Source: an uncultured bacterium
GTDB taxonomy: Bacteria > Vulcanimicrobiota > Xenobia > Xenobiales > Xenobiaceae
Assembly (NCBI GenBank): GCA_934644775.1
Contig: CAKUDB010000004.1
Location: forward strand, 1 to 64,000
Direction of reading: 5' to 3'
Length of the DNA: 64,000 nucleotides
This document shows, piece by piece, positions 50,024-59,405 of this stretch. A program made the translations under genes and the position numbers. Position 1 is the stretch's first letter, and each line of letters opens with the position of its first letter. The notes beneath the pieces were generated by a model, which saw only the letters and a program-made list of their open reading frames with translations, was not told where the DNA came from and searched no databases.

Positions 50024-50821
50024 TTGTACAATGTTGCGCCGGTTATGAATAGCGTATCGACAACAGAATCAAATAATAATAAGCTTCTTTCGGTGACAGA
50101 GTTTGCTGCCGCTATAGGAAAGACTGAGCGTCAGGTTTATCGTTATGTTAGTCAGGGTAGAGTCGCTTCCCAAGAAGGGGTGGGCCGAGGCGGATTACGT
50201 ATCCCAGAAAGTGAAGTTAGCAAATTTTTAGAGAGCAACAATAGCGCTTCTGGAGCTTGGCCGAAGGTGCGTGGTGGCTCCAGGCGCAGCCGAGAGGACT
50301 ATTTCGAAGAGAATTTAGAGAATATCTCTTTAGGCCAAGACGAGGCGATTAAAGAAGTTGCCAAAGAGAGCGAGACTGATACTAAAGGCCCTTCGGAAGA
50401 GACACCTTCGGCAGCTTCTTTTGAATATATAGAGGCTGAAGAAGAGCCAGAAGAGGAGCTCTCTTCCGAAGAGAGGCCAGAGTCCGAGCCTGCTCCCGAG
50501 CCCCATTTCCCTACTAGCGTACCTTTAGAGCGCCATGAAGCGGCCGTTATGCGCTTAGGCTATATGCAGAGTCAGCTAGAACAAGTGCAGCGCCTTTTAA
50601 CTGACGGTACCCAAAAAGATAAAGAAAAAGATGAAAAGCTTCAGTCTATGATCAAAGATTTAGATGAAGCTCAGCGAGAGATTTTGCGTCTAGGGGCCAA
50701 AATCGAAGTTGCTAACGAGAACAAAAAAGAAGCCGAAATGAGGGCTAATCATTTGGCCGTTCGCTTAGAAGAAGCTGAGCGTCGGGCCAATTTGCCCTGG
50801 TGGAAACGCATATTTATTTAG
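50024..50821 (+). CDS. HTH (excisionase/MerR-like) protein with coiled-coil tail
   Basis: Residues ~20-65 form a winged-helix excisionase-like DNA-binding domain (LLSVTEFAAAIGKTERQVYRYVSQGRVAS ... LRIPESEVSKFLE). An acidic linker (100-165) is followed by a long coiled coil (about 175-258) and a short hydrophobic end, NLPWWKRIFI. That ending is seen on many plasmid/phage-type HTH proteins. The start is uncertain: TTG 50024 or ATG 50045, with AAGGGGAGGAAAG upstream. A regulator or DNA-architecture protein; target unknown. Confidence 0.75.
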   Translation: MYNVAPVMNSVSTTESNNNKLLSVTEFAAAIGKTERQVYRYVSQGRVASQEGVGRGGLRIPESEVSKFLESNNSASGAWPKVRGGSRRSREDYFEENLENISLGQDEAIKEVAKESETDTKGPSEETPSAASFEYIEAEEEPEEELSSEERPESEPAPEPHFPTSVPLERHEAAVMRLGYMQSQLEQVQRLLTDGTQKDKEKDEKLQSMIKDLDEAQREILRLGAKIEVANENKKEAEMRANHLAVRLEEAERRANLPWWKRIFI

Positions 50822-50931
50822 TAATAAATATCAAATTAAATAAAGGTTATCTGGGCAAGGGCTTAAATAGTTAGCCTAGGGGGAAAAATAGAGCCGTTGG
50901 CTTTTGTTTTTAGGGAGGTGCCGTAAATAGT

Positions 50932-51309
50932 ATGAGTAGAGAGTTCTATATTTGTCGCGAGTGCGGAACTATTGTCGGAGCTATGGAGCCTATCAAGGCT
51001 GAATTGGTATGCAATGGTCATCCTATGGAGCGTCTTGAAGCTGGGGCTGTAGATGCTTCCAAAGAGAAACACGTTCCAGCTGTCACCGTTAATGGCAACC
51101 GGGTAGAAGTTCAGGTGGGCAGTGTATTGCATCCTTCAATTCCTGCGCATTACATTCCCTGGGTTTACTTGGAAACAGAAAAAGGTGGCCAGCGTAAAGC
51201 TATTAAGCCCGGCGAAGAGCCTAAGGCTGTGTTCGAATTGGTAGACGATAAGCCTTTGCGCGTTTATGCTTATTGCAATTTGCATGGGTTGTGGGTTGCC
51301 GATATTTAG
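50932..51309 (+). CDS. dfx: Desulfoferrodoxin / superoxide reductase
   Basis: Reduces superoxide to peroxide without making oxygen, typical of anaerobes. The catalytic Fe(His)4Cys site is visible: EKHVP, then SVLHPSIPAHYIPWVYL, then YCNLHGLW. The N-terminal desulforedoxin-like domain has CRECG but only one Cys at the second pair (LVCNGHPM where class I has CC), so centre I is probably incomplete. 125 residues. GGGAGGTG lies just upstream of ATG 50932. Confidence 0.93.
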   Translation: MSREFYICRECGTIVGAMEPIKAELVCNGHPMERLEAGAVDASKEKHVPAVTVNGNRVEVQVGSVLHPSIPAHYIPWVYLETEKGGQRKAIKPGEEPKAVFELVDDKPLRVYAYCNLHGLWVADI

Positions 51310-51368
51310 TCTTTCACTAGCTCTCTTTTAGAGAGCCTCTACGCTGGCCGAACTTCTTTTCGGCCTAT

Positions 51369-51410
51369 ATAAAAAATGACCATCTTTTTACAGATGGTCA
51401 TTTTTTATAT
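51369..51410. terminator. Bidirectional terminator after dfx
   Basis: AAAAATGACCATCT and AGATGGTCATTTTT form a perfect stem with T/A runs on either side. Confidence 0.93.
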
Positions 51411-51437
51411 ATAGGTTGATAGTTTTAGGAGGACTGC

Positions 51438-52133
51438 TTAGAGCATAGCTACTTTACTAGAAAGCTTAGCCGAAGCTCTCTCTTTGTATTGAGGTAAGTA
51501 CTCTTTCAGAACTTCGCTGTCAGGATATTTGCTGGCCAGTTTGTCATAAATTTGGATGGCTTGTCCAGCTTTATTTTGAGCTTGGCAAAGGCTGTACTCA
51601 ATATGGGCCAAAGCTGTGGTGACGACGAAAGAATTGGGATATTTGGCAATAAACTCTTGCATAGTTTGGGGGACGCGCTTAATATCGAGAGCTTTTTCGC
51701 TCATATAACCGTCTAAATCTCCGGGATTGAGCTTTTCGTAAGTAGTTTTAAGCTCGATCTCCAAAAGCACCAAATGTTGCCAAGCTTGACGATCGGAAGG
51801 ATCTACCTTAGCTACAACTGCGCTGTTACCAAAAGTCTTATCATTCTCTATATAGAGGGGTTGCTCTAAAACTTCGCTCTTGTAGCGAGCAAATGTCAAG
51901 GCTTTTACCAAGTCGTGGGTAGCCAGATCTTCCTGGATATATTTGTCACTTTCATCTTTGTCTACAATGACGAGGTGGCCTTGCTTTACCTTTTGGGCTA
52001 AATCTTTAGAGAAGAGGGCTGTTACATCCCTTTTGCCAACAAAAAAACTCGTATTCTTATCGGAACCGAAGAAGATGTTGACAATCCATAGCAACAGTAC
52101 AAAAACTATTATGATTTTAACAAACTTTACCAT
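51438..52133 (-). CDS. Membrane-anchored TPR-like protein
   Basis: 231 residues. The N-terminal hydrophobic segment (FVKIIIVFVLLLWIVNIFFG) is probably an uncleaved anchor. The C-terminal part carries one or two TPR-like helix pairs (QTMQEFIAKYPNSFVVTTAL; QAIQIYDKLASKYPDSEVLK). No catalytic motif seen and no specific family recognised. Confidence 0.65.
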   Translation of the reverse strand: MVKFVKIIIVFVLLLWIVNIFFGSDKNTSFFVGKRDVTALFSKDLAQKVKQGHLVIVDKDESDKYIQEDLATHDLVKALTFARYKSEVLEQPLYIENDKTFGNSAVVAKVDPSDRQAWQHLVLLEIELKTTYEKLNPGDLDGYMSEKALDIKRVPQTMQEFIAKYPNSFVVTTALAHIEYSLCQAQNKAGQAIQIYDKLASKYPDSEVLKEYLPQYKERASAKLSSKVAML

Positions 52134-52373
52134 AGCTCTCTCTCTTAGGCTGCATTATGCCCTATGTTTTTACATATAAGCGAACAGTGCTTTTTTTACA
52201 AAGGTACCATCTGGCTATAGCTTTAGCCCTTGGCCCAAACGCTATACATTAAGATTATACCTAAAGTATCTATTATCCCACTAAAAATTCAACAATCTAG
52301 GGTCAATATTTAATTTTGTAAATGGCTAATTCTTCCTTTTTGCTTAATTAACTCCTAAAATCGGCACAAAAGA

Positions 52374-52415
52374 AGAACGCTTACCTCTTCTTGTTAGTAG
52401 GGTAAGCGCTCTTTT
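52374..52415. terminator. Terminator after the lipoprotein gene
   Basis: ACGCTTACC pairs with GGTAAGCGT-type arm (GGGTAAGCGCTC) around a 14-nt loop, with CTTTTT on the + strand and TTCTTTT on the other. The rest of the 52134-52443 gap shows no gene. Confidence 0.75.
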
Positions 52416-52443
52416 TCAGCTTAGAAACTACTTAGAACTTAGC

Positions 52444-54066
52444 TTATTTATCAGTTTCTAAATTGATATTCTTACTATAAGAGTAGATGTGGCTCTTCTC
52501 AGTAGCAGTGGCAGGCCAATTCCAGTGGGTGGTAAACAAGAACTGGACTTTGTAAGATTCGGTTCCCAAAGTGCCGGGCAAAGCTATCAAACCGAAAGGA
52601 TCTTCAATTTTAGTTAAGAGATCGGCCTTCGATTTCTCGATAAGCTTTTTATTTTTGACGTCGTAACGGCAGAATTTAAGTTTGCCTCGTAACTCTTTGT
52701 CATTCTGACTGTTTCCACTTGCTGTACCGGTAGTTAAATAGGCTATATCTAAGTACCGTTTGTCATTCTGCTCACTGGAATTATTGGTAAAAGTAATGTT
52801 GACTGGATAGGGCGACTTCTCGTTGGCAAGGTCGTCAATAAGGGTATAGTCGCCATCATTAGTATTTAAGTTCTTGAGAGAATCTTTATATTTAGCGGCA
52901 TTAAATTTATACATCCAGAGGCCACACTTGTCGGAGGGAGAACTAGCTCTGGTTGTCTTGGGAGTAAAGCCACTGGCTATAGTTAAGTAGTAGTTCTCGT
53001 CGCCTCCGTCTTCAGCCACGCCTGAAGTCCAAGCAAAATCGTAAGGATTTTGTAAATCGATATTTTTATTTTCCGGTTTAATGAAGTTGAAGTATTTATT
53101 GTCTTGTCCTGTCAAAGGATAAGCGCGCTCTTTCTTCTCGTAATCGGCCTTGGTAGTATTGTTGGCAAAGAAGTAAACTTTGCTGTCCCCTTGGCAAGTT
53201 ACGGTAGCCCAGGGGCCTTCATTGGCTTTAACTACGGCGGGATAATTTAAGTTGGACAGTGCGATGCCACACTTATCACTGTCGCTCAACTTATCTGTAA
53301 GTTTGGCGTCTTTAAAGAATTTTTCGTCAAAAACGACATATCTAACTGCGCCAGTAGTATCTGAATAGTCGGTATAGAAGAGGGTATTGATGGCGTCTTG
53401 GCCCCTATTAAACTTGGTGCTGCCAAAGGAGCAGGTTAAGAGAGAGTTAGGTTTTAAATCACTACCACAATTAAAAACATTGATAGCTTTGGCTTTATTC
53501 CAACCATCTTGGCGAGCACCTAAGTCCATTAAGTAGAGAGCGTTAGCAGTGCCTAAATCGGTGATCGCTAAATAGAGATGATCGTCACCCTTGTCTTCAG
53601 CAGTGCCATAATCATCGATTATACCGGTAATATAATAAGGGTTAGCTAAATCGCCCTTAGTATAATTGTTGTTGTCGGCGTTGCGAATTTCGATCTCAAT
53701 TTCCTGGGGCGTAGCGTTGTTATCGGTAGTTTTATACTTTAAAAGTCTGTATTTACACTGCTGATCGCTCATACCGCTAGTGGTGGCAGTATAGCCCTGG
53801 ACTGTGTAAACGTTATTTCCGTCGTCTACATACTGATAGACTGGGTTGCGCAAATCTCCAGTAGCGACGACGTCATTAACTTTGTCGGTAGGATCGTAGG
53901 GAGCGGGGGGAACCGGAGTAGAGGTTCCTGGAGACGTAGAAGGAGCGCCGGTGGGGAAGGGATCGAGCACGCCCATACCGCTGCCTGTGCCTCCGCAACC
54001 GATTACTGAGAGAGATACCGCTGATAGAACTGAAAAGATGGCAATGCCTAATCCGTGCCTCACCAT
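52444..54066 (-). CDS. Large lipoprotein of unknown function
   Basis: 540 residues. The signal (GIAIFSVLSAVSLSVIGC) has a lipobox-like SVIGC, with Cys24 as the likely lipidated residue. It is followed by a Gly/Pro/Ser/Thr-rich spacer. The body is Asp/Asn/Tyr-rich and contains repeated blocks of the type NPYxxxGIxDDxGxxxDxGDDHLYLAI and NPYDFAWTSGVAEDGGDENYYLTI, suggesting beta-propeller-like repeats (inference). No enzyme motif seen. It is likely outer- or inner-membrane-attached and exposed. Confidence 0.65.
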   Translation of the reverse strand: MVRHGLGIAIFSVLSAVSLSVIGCGGTGSGMGVLDPFPTGAPSTSPGTSTPVPPAPYDPTDKVNDVVATGDLRNPVYQYVDDGNNVYTVQGYTATTSGMSDQQCKYRLLKYKTTDNNATPQEIEIEIRNADNNNYTKGDLANPYYITGIIDDYGTAEDKGDDHLYLAITDLGTANALYLMDLGARQDGWNKAKAINVFNCGSDLKPNSLLTCSFGSTKFNRGQDAINTLFYTDYSDTTGAVRYVVFDEKFFKDAKLTDKLSDSDKCGIALSNLNYPAVVKANEGPWATVTCQGDSKVYFFANNTTKADYEKKERAYPLTGQDNKYFNFIKPENKNIDLQNPYDFAWTSGVAEDGGDENYYLTIASGFTPKTTRASSPSDKCGLWMYKFNAAKYKDSLKNLNTNDGDYTLIDDLANEKSPYPVNITFTNNSSEQNDKRYLDIAYLTTGTASGNSQNDKELRGKLKFCRYDVKNKKLIEKSKADLLTKIEDPFGLIALPGTLGTESYKVQFLFTTHWNWPATATEKSHIYSYSKNINLETDK

Positions 54067-54230
54067 TTACCTCCTGGCAATAAATACTGCTAAAATTCTA
54101 TATTTTAAGCCTTCTGGCAAGCTAAATTGCCAGGGAACCTTCATATTAAAAAAGGGCGGATCTTTCCGCAAGTCGAGTGAAAAAGAAAAATAGGGATGAC
54201 CCCTAGCTAAGGTAGCGCTAAAACAAAACG

Positions 54231-54269
54231 AGCCCGGCCTAAGCTCAGAGATACCTAAGCGACCGGGCT
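54231..54269 (-). terminator. Terminator-like hairpin downstream of fusA2 (distal)
   Basis: On the minus strand AGCCCGGTCGCTTAGG and CTTAGGCCGGGCT form a long stem, followed by CGTTTTGTTTT. Confidence 0.75.
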
Positions 54270-54303
54270 GGATTTGCTAAAAAGCAAAAGATAGCTTTAC
54301 TCT

Positions 54304-54358
54304 AACTGATGGTATTACCCCCTCAATCCTAAGAGTAAAGGAGGGAAAACCATCAGTT
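54304..54358. terminator. Long hairpin just after fusA2
   Basis: AACTGATGGT (54304-54313) pairs with ACCATCAGTT (54349-54358), with an inner CCCTC/GAGGG pair. There is no T tract, so it may protect the 3' end or act with the next hairpin. Confidence 0.6.
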
Positions 54359-54373
54359 CCATTTATTGCAAAA

Positions 54374-56446
54374 CTACTTCTCAGCAGCAGCCTTAGCTTC
54401 GGCAATTACTTGCTCGGCTACCATAGGGGGGGTCTCTTCGTAATGGTCAAATTCCATAACGAAGGAGCCGCGACCTTGGGTAATACTGCGCAAATCGATA
54501 GCGTAACGCTGCATTTCGGCCAGAGGAACCTGAGCTTTAATGCACTGTAAGCCGTTACCGATAGGATCCATACCGCTGATACGACCGCGCTTGGAGTTGA
54601 GATCGCCAATGACGTCGCCCATATAGGAGTCGGGAACGGTAACTTCAACGTTGACAATGGGCTCTAAGATGACGGGCTTAGCCTTGGGAGCGCCGTTCTT
54701 GAAAGCCTGCATACCGGCGATTTGGAAGGCCATATCGGAAGAGTCTACTTCGTGCATCTTGCCGTCGTAAAGGCGAACTTTAACGTCTACTACGGGGTTG
54801 CCGGCCAAGATACCGCTTTCCATAGCTTTACGGACGCCTTTTTCTACAGCGGGGATGTAGTTCTTGGAAACTACGCCGCCGACGATATTGTCTTCGAAGA
54901 CGAAGCCGCTACCGGAGGGAAGGCCGCTAATTTCGATAGCTACCTGACCGAACTGACCGCGACCGCCAGCCTGTTTCTTGTGGCGGTATTCTTCAGAAAC
55001 CTTGCCTTTGAGGGTCTCACGATAAGGGATCTTGCGGGCGTAAAGCTCTACGTCCACACCCATTCTCTTGAGGCGCTCTACACAAAGGTCGAGCTGTACA
55101 TCGCCGATACCGGTAAGAATACTCTGGTGGGTCTCTTCCACACGCTCGAGTTCGAGGGTAGGATCTTCTTGGAGCAAGCGCTGCAAGTTGGCGGAAAGCT
55201 TATCTTCGTCGGCTTTGGACTTAGCTCTAATAGCTCTGGAGAAGAAAGGACGAGGCAAGTCTAATCCGGGGAGGGTGACTTTACGGGAAGCGTCACAGAG
55301 GGTGTCGCCGGTAGCGGAAGCGCCTAAGCGGCCTACAGCTACGATGTCACCGGTGGGAGCTTCGGAGACCTTCTCTTGGCTCTTACCGCGAATGGAGAGC
55401 AAGTTGCCGATCTTTTCGTCGATACCGCGAGCTAAGTTGTGCATGGTAGTATCGGGACGCAAAGTGCCAGCGAAGACGCGCATATAGGAAATTTTGCCTA
55501 CGTAGGGGTCGGAGCTGGTTTTGAAGATGAGAGCTACGGCGGGAGCCTTAGAATCGGCAGCAATTTCTACTTCGTTGCCATCGGCGTCTTTAGCCACAGA
55601 AACGGCAGTGGGAGCGGGAGCGTAATTGACAATCGCGTCGGCCAATAAGCTGATGCCTTTGAGAGTTACGGAAGAACCGCACAGAGCGGGAACTACGGAA
55701 CCGTTAGCAATTAAGATCCTGAGACCGGTTTTAATCTCTTCGGTAGAGAGCTCCATGGCTTCGAAGAATTTTTCGGTAAGCTCGTCGGTAGCTTCGGCAG
55801 CGGCCTCTACGAGCTGTTCGCGATGCTCTTCTACTTCGTCGGCCATGTCGGCGGGAATTTCAATTTCAGTGGCTACGCCTTTGGCGTCGAAAGAGTAGGC
55901 CTTCTGATCGATCAAGTCTACTACGCCGCTGAAACTCTCGGCAGCACCGATAGGAAGCTGGATAGGTACTACGCGAGCGCCTTTGAGCTTCTCTTTGGCT
56001 TCATCCATTAAGTGATGGAAGTTGGCATTCTCTTTGTCCATCTTGTTGATAAACATAAGGCGAGCTTTGGAACGAGCTTCGCAAGAATCCCAAATTTTTT
56101 CCATACCGACTTCGGTGCCGGAGTTGGCAGCAGCTACCAAAACGGCGCAGTCGATAACTCTGAGGGCACCGAGGCTCTCGGATACGAAGTCAAAGAATCC
56201 TGGAGTGTCGATAACGTTGATCTTGTTCTCTTTCCACTCGATAGGAACTACGGCGGAAAATACACTCATAGCGCGCTTGATTTCGTCGGGATCGAAGTCG
56301 GCGACGGTATTGCCGTTTTCAACTTTTCCCAATCTGTCAATAGCGCCGGAGCAATAGAGCAAAGCCTCAGCTAAGGAAGTTTTGCCAGCTCCTTGGTGGC
56401 CGAATAATCCAATATTGCGAATCTTTTCTGTGGAATAAATGTTCAC
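54374..56446 (-). CDS. fusA2: Elongation factor G paralogue (EF-G2 type)
   Basis: Translational GTPase: G1 GHQGAGKTS near residue 16, G2/switch region FDPDEIKRAMS, G3 DTPGFFDF, G4 NKMDKEN. Domains II-V follow to the end (KPVILEPIVNVEVTVPDSYMGDVIGDLNSKRGRI). 690 residues. The switch region (AMSVFSA instead of GITI) and the start IYSTEKIRNIGLFGHQGAGKTS mark it as the EF-G2 lineage rather than the main str-operon FusA. No ribosomal genes are adjacent. Such paralogues have reduced or alternative GTPase roles. Confidence 0.9.
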   Translation of the reverse strand: MNIYSTEKIRNIGLFGHQGAGKTSLAEALLYCSGAIDRLGKVENGNTVADFDPDEIKRAMSVFSAVVPIEWKENKINVIDTPGFFDFVSESLGALRVIDCAVLVAAANSGTEVGMEKIWDSCEARSKARLMFINKMDKENANFHHLMDEAKEKLKGARVVPIQLPIGAAESFSGVVDLIDQKAYSFDAKGVATEIEIPADMADEVEEHREQLVEAAAEATDELTEKFFEAMELSTEEIKTGLRILIANGSVVPALCGSSVTLKGISLLADAIVNYAPAPTAVSVAKDADGNEVEIAADSKAPAVALIFKTSSDPYVGKISYMRVFAGTLRPDTTMHNLARGIDEKIGNLLSIRGKSQEKVSEAPTGDIVAVGRLGASATGDTLCDASRKVTLPGLDLPRPFFSRAIRAKSKADEDKLSANLQRLLQEDPTLELERVEETHQSILTGIGDVQLDLCVERLKRMGVDVELYARKIPYRETLKGKVSEEYRHKKQAGGRGQFGQVAIEISGLPSGSGFVFEDNIVGGVVSKNYIPAVEKGVRKAMESGILAGNPVVDVKVRLYDGKMHEVDSSDMAFQIAGMQAFKNGAPKAKPVILEPIVNVEVTVPDSYMGDVIGDLNSKRGRISGMDPIGNGLQCIKAQVPLAEMQRYAIDLRSITQGRGSFVMEFDHYEETPPMVAEQVIAEAKAAAEK

Positions 56447-56479
56447 TAGCGGTCCCTCCGTACCGGGCGGGTTAAATAA

Positions 56480-56713
56480 TTATTCTGCTGTAGCAGGGGT
56501 TTCTTCGGCAGCAGTCTCTACAGCGGCTTCTGCGGTTTTGTTTTTGGGCTGATAACCTTCACGGTACTCAATGGGAATATATTTGCCTTCTTTAACGGCA
56601 ACTTCTCTGAGCCATCTGGCGCCACCAATGCGAACCCAATCCTGACCTTCGATAGGAGCGCAGGATTTGCGGCATTTAGCTGGGGCGTTCTTTTTCGGCT
56701 TAGCAACAGACAT
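56480..56713 (-). CDS. Small protein of unknown function
   Basis: 77 residues with AATACGGAGGTATTA upstream of ATG 56713. Basic N-terminal half (KPKKNAPAKCRKSCAPIEGQ), then WVRIGGARWLREVAVKEGKYIPIEYREGY, then an Ala/Glu tail. The real ribosome site and distinct codon pattern favour a true gene. No family recognised. It is 33 bp upstream of fusA2 and probably co-transcribed. Confidence 0.6.
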   Translation of the reverse strand: MSVAKPKKNAPAKCRKSCAPIEGQDWVRIGGARWLREVAVKEGKYIPIEYREGYQPKNKTAEAAVETAAEETPATAE

Positions 56714-56930
56714 TTTAAATTAATACCTCCGTATTATAGGCGCCAACACCACAACTTCATGCCTAGAAAGTTGGTGGGCGCAGAAACTTATAATGAAACG
56801 ATATTATTACACAAAACCAGTGAATTATCAAAATTCTGTAAGCTTTTCTTTTAGCTGGCCTTTTATCCTTCCTAAAAGGATACTAATTTCCTTAGCTCAA
56901 ATAAGGGAGGGATCTGAGCATAAGTGAAAT

Positions 56931-57326
56931 TTATTGGGGGCGATAGGCGATAGCTTCTATTTCTATCTTTACTCCCTTGGGTAGAGCGGCCGCTTGAATA
57001 GCCGAGCGGGCTGGGGCGTCGTCTGTAAAGAAGTGGGCGTAGACTCGATTAAATTCGGCAAAATCGGCCATATCGCTTAAAAAACAGGTCGTTTTCAGAA
57101 CACACTTTAAGTTGCTGCCAGCTTTTTCTAAAACTTTTTGTAAATTTTTAAGCGCTTGCTCAGTTTGCTCAGCCGTAGTTTGGCCCACAATGGCTCCACT
57201 TTCTGGGTGTAAAGGGATTTGGCCCGAGCAAAAGATCAAAGATGCTAAACATACAGCTTGGGAATAAGGGCCGATAGCTTGAGGGGCTTCTGGGGTGGCA
57301 ATAATTTCTTGTTTGTCGGTGCTCAT
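56931..57326 (-). CDS. ridA: RidA family enamine/imine deaminase
   Basis: Hydrolyses reactive 2-aminoacrylate-type intermediates. IGPYSQAVCLASLIFCSGQIPL, then LKCVLKTTCFLSDMADFAEFNRVYAHFF, ARSAIQAAALPKGVKIEIEAIA. The catalytic Arg of the PARSAIQ motif is kept. 131 residues, typical. Confidence 0.94.
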   Translation of the reverse strand: MSTDKQEIIATPEAPQAIGPYSQAVCLASLIFCSGQIPLHPESGAIVGQTTAEQTEQALKNLQKVLEKAGSNLKCVLKTTCFLSDMADFAEFNRVYAHFFTDDAPARSAIQAAALPKGVKIEIEAIAYRPQ

Positions 57327-57530
57327 AATCGGTTAGTTCTCTCCTTAAGGCCAAGGTGTCGCCAATTTCCATGAGCGCTAGGGGATACCTTTTAGCTCAC
57401 TTTTAGGAAGGATTGCCTATTAGCTTTGCCGGTGGCCTACTGGCCAGGGGGCCAGATCTTCGCTCGGGGGAAGGCGGGGCGGAATTGTAGAAATTGGCCC
57501 CTATTTCTATTGCTGTTGAGTGCGCTTGCT

Positions 57531-59405
57531 ATGAAATGTCTGCTCTCCGAATCGGATCGTCTTAGCTTTAAATTGGCCGGCCAAGTTGCCGCCGTAGCCT
57601 TTATTATAAGCTTTCTAGTTTATCTAGTAACCTTGGCTCCAGCTATTCCGCCCGGCTTTGATAGCGCCGAGCTAATTAGCGCTTGTGCTAGTGGCGGCAT
57701 TGCCCATCCGCCCGGCTACCCGCTTTACACTATGCTGGGTTGGGGGCTGTGCTCGTTAAAGTTGGCCGCCCCGGCTCTTACTATGAACATCTTTTCGGCT
57801 GGGTGCTCAGCTGCTGCTTGTGCTTGTTTAGCTTTCGGCTTGGCTCTGGGGCTCAACTCCGGCTGGGGAGCTTTAGTAGGCGCTCTCTCTTTTGCTTTTG
57901 CTTTAAGCCCCTGGCGCATGGCCGTAGGGGCTGAAGTCTTTGCCTTACACCTATTCTTTATCAGCTTGTTGGCGGCTTTGGCGGCAATTTATAAAAGGGT
58001 GGTTGCCTGGCGCTCTTATACTTTGTGCCTTTTAAGCTTCGTTTTGGGCCTCTCTTTTAGCCACCACCATACGACGCTACTTTTCTTGCCGGGTTTAGCT
58101 ATATTTTTGTATTTAAGTAGCCAAAGACGCCAAAAAGCACCTGGGACCCAAAAAATAGCAAAGCCGAAAGCCGAAAAAGGTGTAGGGCTTAGCCGCTGCG
58201 CCACTATAGGTTTAGCTTGTTTAGGCTTTATCTTGGGATTGCTGCCTTATCTTTGGCTTATAATTAGGGCTCGGTTTTTAGTTACTCATAGCCAGCCCTT
58301 TGTAGCCTTCAATTGGGGCAATCCCTCTACTTGGGCCAATTTTTTTTGGGTTGTGACGCGCAGCGGCTATGGTAGTTGGCAGCTAAGCACCCAAGGGGGC
58401 CAGTCTTCCGGGGCGGCCTGGCTATTTTATTGGCTCTTATCCTTGCTTTTTAAGCAATTTAAGCTCTTGGCCGCAGGGTTGGGCTGTTGGGGAATAGCTA
58501 TTGCTTGGAAGAGGCAACGGGAAACTTTTGGGCTGTGGATTAGCCTTTTAGTTTTGGCTGGCCCCCTTTGGGCTTTGTATGCCGCCCAACCTGAAGCTGA
58601 AGGCTACCAAGAGATGATGGAGCGCTTTTTCTGCTCTTCGTATTTGGCTTTTGGAGCTTTTGTGGGCTTTGGGGCGACCGCTTTAGCCGAGCTGGCCACG
58701 GCAGACGGGAGAGCAAAATTAAAGAAAGGCTTGATTTATACGCTTTTTATAGCAGCTTTTCTTTGGCCTTTAGTTTCCAATTGGAGCGGAGCTTCTGAGC
58801 GTGGTCAATATTTAGTTAATAATACTTTGCTTTATATGGCCGCTACCATACCCGAAAGGAGCGTAGTAGTAGCCCAAAATGACGCCGTTTGTGGCGGCTT
58901 AATTTATGCTAAAGCGGTACTAAAACGTGATTTTATACTTATCCCGGTTGGGGTTTGCCGTTCGCCTTGGTTTATCGATTCGCTGCCGCTATTTTATGCC
59001 CAAATCCTAAAAAATCAAGGTTTGGCAGCTATGCTAGATTTGGCTTGGGGCCAAGGGCGGGCCATCTATTTTGACGACGAGCAGACGGCCGGACAGTGCG
59101 GCTTAGAGTATAAGCCTTCTCATTATGTGGTGCGCCAAGGGTTGCTCTTTCGCTACCTTGGCAACCAAGAAAAAATATATGCTTCGGAAGCTAATTTGTT
59201 ACAGTATCGTCGCCAGGCTCAAAGTGAGCTCGAGCAAGCGATTGAGCAGTATCATATAGATACAAACGAAGAAAAAGCCCGTCCTTTCTGGCATAAATTT
59301 ATGCTTAATAAATGGAGGCGGGCCCAAGAAGCGCTGGATGAAAAGGCCAAACTAAGCCGGATTGAAGAGTTTTGTTTGCAAGGCCAGGCGGCTAACTGTG
59401 ATTAG
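57531..59405 (+). CDS. DUF2723 polytopic membrane protein
   Basis: About 11-13 hydrophobic segments in the first 470 residues, then a soluble C-terminal domain. The family signature VYLVTLAPAIPPGFDSAELISACASGGIAHPPGYPLYTMLGW lies near the N-terminus (I cite its positions 57612-57740), and ASERGQYLVNNTLLYMAATI near residue 435. DUF2723 proteins are GT-C-like and possibly protein/lipid glycosyltransferases. ATG 57531 fits the family start; TTG 57426 would add 35 residues. The 3' end overlaps the convergent mobA-like gene by 14 bp. Confidence 0.8.
   Translation: MKCLLSESDRLSFKLAGQVAAVAFIISFLVYLVTLAPAIPPGFDSAELISACASGGIAHPPGYPLYTMLGWGLCSLKLAAPALTMNIFSAGCSAAACACLAFGLALGLNSGWGALVGALSFAFALSPWRMAVGAEVFALHLFFISLLAALAAIYKRVVAWRSYTLCLLSFVLGLSFSHHHTTLLFLPGLAIFLYLSSQRRQKAPGTQKIAKPKAEKGVGLSRCATIGLACLGFILGLLPYLWLIIRARFLVTHSQPFVAFNWGNPSTWANFFWVVTRSGYGSWQLSTQGGQSSGAAWLFYWLLSLLFKQFKLLAAGLGCWGIAIAWKRQRETFGLWISLLVLAGPLWALYAAQPEAEGYQEMMERFFCSSYLAFGAFVGFGATALAELATADGRAKLKKGLIYTLFIAAFLWPLVSNWSGASERGQYLVNNTLLYMAATIPERSVVVAQNDAVCGGLIYAKAVLKRDFILIPVGVCRSPWFIDSLPLFYAQILKNQGLAAMLDLAWGQGRAIYFDDEQTAGQCGLEYKPSHYVVRQGLLFRYLGNQEKIYASEANLLQYRRQAQSELEQAIEQYHIDTNEEKARPFWHKFMLNKWRRAQEALDEKAKLSRIEEFCLQGQAANCD

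Noticed and set aside
54722..56374. Several ORFs opposite the EF-G paralogue
   Set aside because: Shadows of a conserved GTPase gene.
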